Assembly: GCA_030267565.1 (NCBI GenBank)
Contig: BRXU01000005.1
Coordinates: 5,588,501 to 5,652,500, forward strand
Origin: Pleodorina starrii
Lineage: Eukaryota > Chlorophyta > Chlorophyceae > Chlamydomonadales > Volvocaceae
Direction of reading: 5' to 3'
DNA: 64,000 bases
This document shows positions 57,942 through 64,000 of the stretch, in pieces. How positions within the stretch are numbered: position 1 is the stretch's first letter; every line of letters begins with the position of its first letter. A program made the position numbers and the translations under genes. Under the pieces are notes generated by a model. It searched no databases. It worked only from the letters and a program-made list of their open reading frames with translations, and was not told the DNA's origin.

Positions 57942-58421
57942 CTGCAGCGGTTGCTATCTATCAACGGGCTCCCCCCCGACGCGCTGCTTGCAGTGCGTGC
58001 GCACCTGCGGAGTGCACTGGAGGTGGCACAGGCGGCGGTCGCCGCTGCTGCCCCAACGGCCATCGGCGACGCCCCACCGTCGCCCCAGTCTGGAGGGTCC
58101 GGCGACGAGCAGTTGGTCGTGACTCCACCCAGCCGACAGCCTCGCTCGACCGACCGCCGGACTCCCAAGCAGAGGATCGGTCCCACGCTCTATGACCCGC
58201 GGCGGCGACAGAAGCGACAGCGAGCGGACACGGGCGCTGCGAGCGCGGATGAGGGGACGGCGGATGAGGAGACGGCGGATGAGGAGATGGCGAACGAGGA
58301 GATGGCCGTTGGGATGGGGGAGGAGGAGGCGGGAACGGAGGAGGCGGAGTTGGGAGAGGAGGAGTTGCGCCGGATAAAGGCAAAGTCACGGCCGCGCACA
58401 AAGGGAGGGCTTCGTGAGTAG
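57942..58421 (+). CDS. 3' exon of an unknown gene inside the inverted-repeat element
   Basis: This frame lacks an ATG but starts right after a plausible acceptor (CCAACCCAG, alternatively CTGCAG at 57945-57947), so upstream coding exons are expected. It encodes LLSINGLPPDALLAVRAHL, a helical segment, then a Pro/Ser linker and a basic patch (DPRRRQKRQRAD). A run of acidic Asp/Glu repeats (DEETADEEMANEEMA) follows, ending KSRPRTKGGLRE. The basic patch resembles a nuclear localisation signal. TGTAA at 58645-58649 fits as its poly(A) signal. I do not recognise the family; the Glu repeats come from short DNA-level duplications. Confidence 0.55.
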   Translation: MQRLLSINGLPPDALLAVRAHLRSALEVAQAAVAAAAPTAIGDAPPSPQSGGSGDEQLVVTPPSRQPRSTDRRTPKQRIGPTLYDPRRRQKRQRADTGAASADEGTADEETADEEMANEEMAVGMGEEEAGTEEAELGEEELRRIKAKSRPRTKGGLRE

Positions 58422-58644
58422 TGCGTCCGTGGGAGGACTGGAGGCGGGGTAGGCGAGTGCGCACGGGTCCGTCATTAAAGTAGTACGGGTTACGCGAATG
58501 CATATACGTGATGCGTAGTGGTTGTGCCGATATGGACGACTCGTTGGGTTGATGGGGTTGTGTATGGTGCGTGTGGTGATGGTGTCAGATGGGATCCCTT
58601 GCCGGAGGAACCAGGAACAAGGCCGCCTGTACTGTATGTCTATA

Positions 58645-58649
58645 TGTAA
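58645..58649 (+). terminator. Poly(A) signal inside the element (plus strand)
   Basis: TGTAA lies about 225 nt after the stop codon at 58421. A second one lies near 58788. Confidence 0.5.
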
Positions 58650-58885
58650 GCTTGTGACGGTTACTGTCTGGACTGGTGCTGCTATAGACGACAGGACTCA
58701 CCGATGACTGATCGACGACGGATGGTGACACGATACATGGCCGCTTGCGGCTGTAGCTGCGCTGTCACTGGCCCTTATTTGTAAGCCATCGTGTTGGGAC
58801 TGCTACCGTGGTCGCAGCATTGGGTACAAGATGGCTAGGCGGATTGACGAAGGGGGCAAGCCATAGTGTCTATCTCAACTCCCAC

Positions 58886-58890
58886 TTACA
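58886..58890 (-). terminator. Poly(A) signal inside the element (minus strand)
   Basis: Plus-strand TTACA (TGTAA on minus) lies about 210 nt below the stop codon of the 59100-59480 gene. Confidence 0.5.
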
Positions 58891-59099
58891 CAAGTCAACT
58901 GAGACCATCCGCTCATGGCGGCTCTCCAACTAGCCGAACGTAGCAAAAACCGCATGCGATAGTGGCGCGACGGCGCTCCGGCCTCCACGTCAACAGCACC
59001 CGTACGCATCTGTAGCCTCGCCATAGCCGCAGTTGCGTCGCGCTCGGGACAGAAACGACCAGAGGAAACAGAGTACCATCGCCTATACGGACGTAGCTC

Positions 59100-59480
59100 T
59101 CACACGCCAACAGCCCCGCCAAACGTAGCAAAAACCGGGCCGGCGACGGCGGCGGGATCGCCGACGCCAAAGGGCGGCGGCGCGGCGGCGTAAGCGCTGG
59201 CGGTCGCAGGAGGCTGCGCCCCTGCCGCCGGGGCACCAAAAAGGGCGTCCACGACAGGGTCGCCGGAAAGGAAGCCGCCAGTGGCGATGACGAAAGCCGC
59301 CTTGCGCTGGCGTAGCGCTGAGAGCTTCTCAACAGCAGTGTCATGCGCCACCTTCTTGCTCTGTGTATCGACGGAGTGCTGCTGTAGGAGCTGCTCGGAT
59401 GCGACAACGGCCAGGTCTTGCACACCCAGCCTGAGCCCCGCAGCGCTTATCACACTCTTGACGTGCGTGGGTGGCGTCAT
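59100..59480 (-). CDS. Unknown 126-aa protein of the element
   Basis: This single open frame starts with ATG at 59480 (MTPPTHVKSVISAAGLRLGV). It has normal protein composition: an N-terminal, probably helical part with LAVVASEQLLQQHSVDTQSK and EKLSALRQRKAAFV, then an Ala/Pro/Gly-rich C-terminus ending FATFGGAVGV. It is divergent from the gene starting at 59540, leaving only 59 bp between the two ATGs. An overlapping upstream frame (MGGKQSKLKDDATHA, start near 59508) could mean a longer N-terminus through splicing. No family recognised. Confidence 0.55.
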   Translation of the reverse strand: MTPPTHVKSVISAAGLRLGVQDLAVVASEQLLQQHSVDTQSKKVAHDTAVEKLSALRQRKAAFVIATGGFLSGDPVVDALFGAPAAGAQPPATASAYAAAPPPFGVGDPAAVAGPVFATFGGAVGV

Positions 59481-59539
59481 CCTTCAACTTACTTTGTTTG
59501 CCACCCATTCTACTCCCTAGGTCTTTGTGTAAGTCGCGC

Positions 59540-60151
59540 ATGGCACACTATGGCCACCGTCTACTTTGCGGGACTGACGCCCACTGGATAGGGGTGCCAC
59601 CCAGCCAGGGCGGCGCGCCCCTACCACTGGACGGGGGAACTTTTCTTCATCCAGTCACCACATCGGAGCGTGGGATGCCGGTTCTGGCCTTCCTACAGAG
59701 AACCAATGACGTGCTACCGGCCGACGCGCCGCTATACTGTGCTTACAGCCTCTCAGCGGACACACCGGCTGGTTCTTGGCAACCGGCGACGCGCGCGTCG
59801 TTGGCGGGCCTGCGGAGCGGCAGCACTTCGGCCTCTACCATTTACTGGGCCGTCGAGGATGCTCCCGGGTTGCCTACGGGTGCGCCTACCCGCGTGGCGC
59901 GCGGGTGGCGACGAGAGACTGTGTTCAACCCGGTCACGCGGAGGTGGGGCATTTCCGAGACCGGACCCGTGGGCGACATCCGCGTCCGGCTGGCTGACGA
60001 GCCCCGCTCTGACTGGCCAGTATACTGTGCGCTTAAGGGTGTAGTTTGGGTGGAAGTGGGCTCGCTAGCCTTCCAGGCGGCTTTCGCGGCGACGTTTGTG
60101 ACCATGCCGAGCTTTGTGGAGCTTTTCAAGGAGCACCTGCGACTGGTGTGA
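59540..60151 (+). CDS. Unknown 203-aa protein of the element
   Basis: The ATG at 59540 opens MAHYGHRLLCGTDAHWIGVP and the frame ends with TGA at 60149-60151. The composition is balanced and globular, rich in Trp, Tyr and Val in alternating patterns (ASTIYWAVEDAP, ETVFNPVTRRWGISE, WPVYCALKGVVWVEVG), which suggests beta structure. The C-terminus is hydrophobic, then ends PSFVELFKEHLRLV. TGTAA at 60244-60248 lies about 95 nt downstream. An in-frame extension upstream (to about 59471) has no better start. No domain recognised. The gene has no visible intron, unlike the host genes around it. Confidence 0.65.
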   Translation: MAHYGHRLLCGTDAHWIGVPPSQGGAPLPLDGGTFLHPVTTSERGMPVLAFLQRTNDVLPADAPLYCAYSLSADTPAGSWQPATRASLAGLRSGSTSASTIYWAVEDAPGLPTGAPTRVARGWRRETVFNPVTRRWGISETGPVGDIRVRLADEPRSDWPVYCALKGVVWVEVGSLAFQAAFAATFVTMPSFVELFKEHLRLV

Positions 60152-60243
60152 TTATGACAAAGACCTTTGCTGTATCTGGCCTTCTGCTGGTGTACATTGG
60201 CACTATTCGACTGGCTTTCAAGCAGGCCGCTATCGCGATTGCT

Positions 60244-60248
60244 TGTAA
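60244..60248 (+). terminator. Poly(A) signal of the 203-aa gene
   Basis: TGTAA lies about 95 nt after the stop codon at 60151, between the gene and the right inverted repeat. Confidence 0.55.
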
Positions 60249-60472
60249 TTTTTATCGCTCGCATACATGTGAGGTAGTCTGGGGTACCAGCGTTTTTTTC
60301 TTCCCCCTTGAGGTGTCCTGTCAGGAATACATTGCAGCGCATTCACAGACGTCCAAGCCTGCAAGCCATCTTTGCCTCGGCTTCGCTCCCCTCGCCATCT
60401 GGAAGCGCATGTGTGTTTCTGAGCTACCATCTTTAACAGCAGTTAATCTAGAAGTTCACTTAAGAAGAACGA

Positions 60473-60674
60473 GAGGCTTTGGGTGGTCACCTCGCCGATG
60501 GCCATCAACGTCGGCCGCGCGCAGAATCCAAGGCACCTATGGGTTCAGCTAGCACATAGAATGACGTGGCCACTATTGGTTTGCTCTACAGGCCAAGTTT
60601 CAGCGTCCGCGGATCCAGGCAACGGCTTCGTACGTAAGTGGGAGCCGACTGCCTCCGACCCGCTTGCGCGAATT
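60473..60674 (+). repeat. Right terminal inverted repeat
   Basis: This is the reverse complement of 56312-56507. Its outer end is GCTTGCGCGAATTC; beyond it the sequence CGAAAATCGTG shows no similarity to the left flank. Confidence 0.93.
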
Positions 60675-62641
60675 CCGAAAATCGTGATACACGAAGTCAC
60701 GAACTGACGTAAGGTTCGGCCGCGAACAGAGCTCCGCGCAACCAGACATGCAAGCCCTTCAATTTGAAAGCATGGCCGCTAGGTGTTCGTCAGGACGCCA
60801 AGATGTGCCCTGGGCGCCCTTTGTAACGGCCCACCCCATAAAACGCAGGGAATCTAGCCCCATGAGGTTGGCCGCGAAGCCGCTCCGCCGTCAACATTTG
60901 TTGTATAGGCTCTGGAGCCGTTTGGGCCAGGCTGCCATCCGCGCTCAAGGATGGCTGGTCAGGTAGGTCAGGTACGACCTGCAGGCTTCCAAACATGGCC
61001 ATCCGACGGTCTCCGCGGCCGGTGGAGGCCGCAGGACAGCCCAGCCGCTCGACACAACCGGTTACAACCCAACTAAAGTCTGAAGCCTCGGAAGCCTCCG
61101 TCTGACGGGATGCGTCGCGCTGGCGTGTGTGTCAGCGCCCGGGGCGGTTGCACTTGCTTCTCCAGGTTTCCCAGCTGCCCCGGGTGTCCTTCATGCTGCA
61201 CACGCCGTGCTATGCTGTGCTATGCTGTGCCACGCGCAGCCCGCGTCCAGGGCCTTTTTCTGAGATTACGGTAACCAGTGGGTTCTAACCGGAGCGGCGT
61301 GGCTGTGCAGACGGGCGGGCGCAAGCCTTGCACCGCCCTGCAGCCAGCCGCAACTGCAGCGGAACCCAAGAAGCAATGCGCCCTCTAAAGCCCCCGGCCA
61401 CCCAGGCACGCACGCACAGGAGGGACAACGCCCAGAGCGGCCCAGGAGGAAGGCATCTGATCGATCGGGGCGCTTCAAGCTCCAGGGGGGGTTGCTGCAG
61501 CCCGACCCAGCCCGGCCCTGCAGACGAACACACGCGGGAAAGACGCCGCCCCGCGCCGCCCCGCCTCGCCCCCGCAATGCCGCCCCATCGCCCGCCTCGG
61601 CCGCTTCGAAGGGGTACACACTACACAGGGCCCTCGGACGCCCCGCACGTGCGCGACAGACACAACAGTGACGGCGCTGGCGCTGGCGGCAGCTCGTCCG
61701 TCACCACAACATCCGGCGGGTGCGACGACGACCAAGACAACCGACACACCCGGCGGGTCCCCCTCGGGACCCACTCGACAGCCCCAGGCGCTAACCCCCC
61801 CCCCCGCAGTGCGACAGCGCTTGACAGCCAGCCAGCCAGCCTGCTCCTCGATCGAGCTGCAAGACGAAACGAAACGAAACGGACGCGGACACGGAACGCA
61901 CGGACTATCTTCGGGCATGCATGTGTGCATGCATGTGTATGGTTTCGCCATCAGGTGCCACATAACCCGTACTTATATTCCGTACTTATTCCGTACGAAG
62001 GTGCAAGGTGCCGCCCCTCCCCCCCCTTGCCCCCTTCTCTTCCCCTCCGCTGATCGGCCCGGGCCCCCCCCCCTGGCCTGCTGTACATCGTGCCTGCCCG
62101 AGCGCCACCCCCGCATGTCGGCGGGCGATTCGCATTTCGCAATTGGCATAGCAGCCCCCGGCTTCGTCCCTGCCCTGGCTGCTGCTCCGCGAAACGGCCC
62201 CCCACCCGAAACCGGCCCGACCCCTCCCCTCCCCTTCTCTCCTCGCTTCATTGCCGCTCCGCCCCCAACCCCAACCCCCAACCCCACCCGACATCGGCGT
62301 CGACCCGGGCATTCAGCCCCTCCACCACCCCCCACCAGCCCCACCCCCACCCCCCGCCAGCCCCGACCAGGGCCCCTCCTTCGCTGCTGCCTATGGGTGT
62401 TGTCATCAGACGCAAGATCAGATCAGCGCACGACAGATCAGTGCCCAATGTCCCCCCGAGCTCCGAAACCGCGACCCAGAGTGCGCCACCTGCCACCACC
62501 GCCACCTGCCACCACCACCACCTGCCGCCACATGCCGCCAATGAAAAATAAGAGCCTCAGAAGAGAGAGATGGCGGCTCCCGGGGGGGGGCGCGCGAGTG
62601 GCCCAGCACCCGCCCCGCCCCGCCCCACTCCACCCCGCCGG
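60675..62641. other. Region without a supported gene; 3' flank of the last gene
   Basis: The part next to 62641 should be 3' UTR of the minus-strand gene. The rest holds simple repeats (CATGCATGTG near 61914-61940, (CTATGCTGTG)n near 61210-61230) and C/A-rich tracts that leave several frames open by composition alone. I see no protein-like frame. Confidence 0.4.
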
Positions 62642-63988
62642 TCAACCCTCGTCGTCGTCATCATCGTCATCGTCGTACCCGCCGTCGTCGTCGTACCCGC
62701 CTCGACGGCCATTGTACGAACGTTGGTGCGGTGCGCCGGATCGCAACCCGCCGCCGCCGATGGCGCCGTGCCGCTCCCTCCCGCCGCCGGCGGGGCTGCC
62801 TCCACTCTCCCTCCCATACCCAAATCCATACCCAACCCCAACCCCTTGGCCGCGGCCAGCCGCACGATCCCGCCCACGGCGGTCCTCACCACCACCGCCA
62901 CCACCACCACCACCACCGCCGCTGCGGGTGCTGTAAGCGCTCTGTGTGCTGGCGCCGCTGTTGACACTCGCCAGCCGATCCCTGGCGGCACCGTTCCGGC
63001 GCTCGCTGCCGACGCCGACGCCGACGACACCGACGCCGCGCGCGCTCCGGCCGCCTACGCTGCTGTTCTCGTCACCCCCCTGGACGCCCCCGCCGCGGCC
63101 GCGGGCCCCGCGGGAGTCGTTGCCGTGCCCCTGCCGCTGCTGCTGCTGTCCCTTGCCGCTGCCGATGCGCTCGCTGCGGCTGCGGCCCTTGAAGCCGCCG
63201 CCGTCGCCGTCGCCGTCGCCGCCGCCGTCGTCCGCCGGCTCGTCCCTACCGCTGCCGGCGCCGCCGGTCTCGGCTGTTCTGTCCTTGCCTCCTCCGCGGA
63301 AGAGCTGCGGGGGAGTGTGTTTTTAGGCGAGGAAGGACAAGAGGAGGAGGAGGAGGAGGAGGAGAGGAGGAGGAAGGGGGGGACAGAGTCTTGTTCAGGC
63401 GAGATGGGACGAGCAAGGACAAGAAGAGGATGGGGGCAGCAGAGTCTGGACGGGTCAGATCAAACGGCTTGGTGGTGGCAAAGAAACTCCCCTTCGTAGC
63501 GGACGTTTCGGAGGGAGGGAGGGAGGTGCGGATCGGTGAGCGGGGTGAGCGCGGCGCCGCGGAAAGGCCCTTCCGGACACGGTCGTCCCAGAAGGCGCGT
63601 CGGTCTTACCTCGCCCCCTCTCCCTCCCTACCCCTACCCCTACCCCTACCCCTACGTCCTAACCCCTACCCCCAAGACGCGCTGCCACTTTGCGTGGGAC
63701 TATCGGTGGGGAAGGGGGGAAAGGAAGGGGTACAACAGCTCCTCTTCGCAGCCCCCCCCAGTCAATAAGCCGTACCTTGAGCGGTGCCTTGATGGCCTTG
63801 AACACGGAGGCACCGCCGCCGCCGCTGGCTGCTCCGGCAGCCCCGTCGTTGGCGCCGCCGCCGTTGGCGCGGCCGCTCCCTCCTTCTGCTCCTCCTCCTC
63901 CTCCTCCCCCTCCAAGGCTGATTCCCCCCACCAGCTCCCCCAGCCTGTCCACCGCCCTCCCCACATGCCCCACCGCCTTGCCAACCAT
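62642..63988 (-). CDS. 3' part of a Gly/Arg/Asp-rich protein gene (partial, two exons)
   Basis: Exon 63776-63988 begins directly after a CCCCCCCAG acceptor and so is probably internal, although its first codon is ATG. It encodes MVGKAVGHVGRAVDRLGELV, an amphipathic helix, then Gly/Ala/Ser linkers and ASVFKAIKAPLK. The second exon, 62642-63304, joins in phase. It encodes LFRGGGKDRTAETGG, Gly/Asp and Arg/Gly runs, a glutamine run and GYGFGYGRESGG, ending in a poly-Asp tail (YDDDGGYDDD...DEG) and a stop. The second exon is open for 220 codons without any ATG, GTG or TTG, consistent with true coding sequence after a splice site. Arg/Gly-rich, low-complexity tails like this occur in RNA-binding and condensate proteins. 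The function and the N-terminus lie outside the window. Confidence 0.65.
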
Positions 63989-64000
63989 CTGGGGGGGGGA

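Larger units (their letters stand above)
56312..60674. mobile_element. 4.36-kb element with ~200-bp terminal inverted repeats and several genes
   Basis: The segment 56312-56507 is the reverse complement of 60473-60674 with one substitution (near the ATGATGTGGCC/ATGACGTGGCC word) and one extra C near the outer end, where GCTTGCGGAATTC pairs with GCTTGCGCGAATTC. Outside these bounds and inside AAAGCCTC the similarity stops abruptly. The interior carries an 81-bp tandem array, a plus-strand 3' exon ending at 58421, and a divergent pair of single-exon genes at 59100-59480 and 59540-60151. Each of these three genes has its own TGTAA signal. I see no DDE transposase, integrase, polymerase or packaging ATPase. 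It is either a non-autonomous DNA transposon with acquired genes, or a small element of an unfamiliar class. A target-site duplication was not evident by eye. Confidence 0.75.

Overview
The window looks like nuclear DNA of a volvocine green alga (Chlamydomonas/Volvox relatives). It is GC-rich, its genes are split into many short exons by GT/AG introns full of G-tracts, (CA)n/(TG)n runs and minisatellites, and TGTAA poly(A) signals lie downstream of several genes. One gene is a gametolysin/VMP-type M11 metalloprotease of the kind these algae use on their hydroxyproline-rich wall, and TTTTAGGG-type telomere units occur inside one of its introns. Exon structures were worked out by hand. In every multi-exon model given in full, the reading phase closes at each junction and ends on a stop codon.

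Layout: (1) 1547-8898 +, NOP9/APUM23-type Pumilio ribosome-biogenesis protein, 12 exons. (2) 10729-18893 +, CAX-type Ca2+/H+ exchanger, 14 exons. (3) 21150-32517 -, TOC159-family chloroplast import receptor GTPase, 22 exons. (4) 34045-41499 +, DEAD-box helicase-like protein with its ATPase motifs lost, 10 exons. (5) 43458-51260 -, secreted M11 metalloprotease with QExxH in place of HExxH and a proline-rich tail, 12 exons. (6) 54629-56196 -, unrecognised polytopic membrane protein, 3 exons. (7) 56312-60674, a young 4.36-kb element bounded by ~200-bp, ~99% identical inverted repeats and carrying at least three unfamiliar genes. (8) 62642-63988 -, 3' end of a Gly/Arg/Asp-rich protein gene that runs off the window.

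The host genes share no single pathway: nucleolar rRNA processing, vacuolar calcium storage, plastid protein import, possible RNA-related pseudo-helicase, and wall proteolysis. What links the window is repeat activity. Several short families recur in introns of different genes: a GACCCRYGGGTC palindrome, a TTATCCACGTA...GGCCGG family, an AGGGAGTGATATGCTCC family, an ACGGCCCGGG...GAGGGAACGCA family and a GATACCGCAGCG...GACGGCGTTAGCG family. Two recent events stand out: the inverted-repeat element at 56312-60674, and a 121-bp perfect direct repeat flanking 1.3 kb of foreign-looking DNA inside a metalloprotease intron. The most interesting items are the inverted-repeat element with its gene set, the degenerate DEAD-box protein, and a perfect 26-bp hairpin 8 bp upstream of that protein's start codon.
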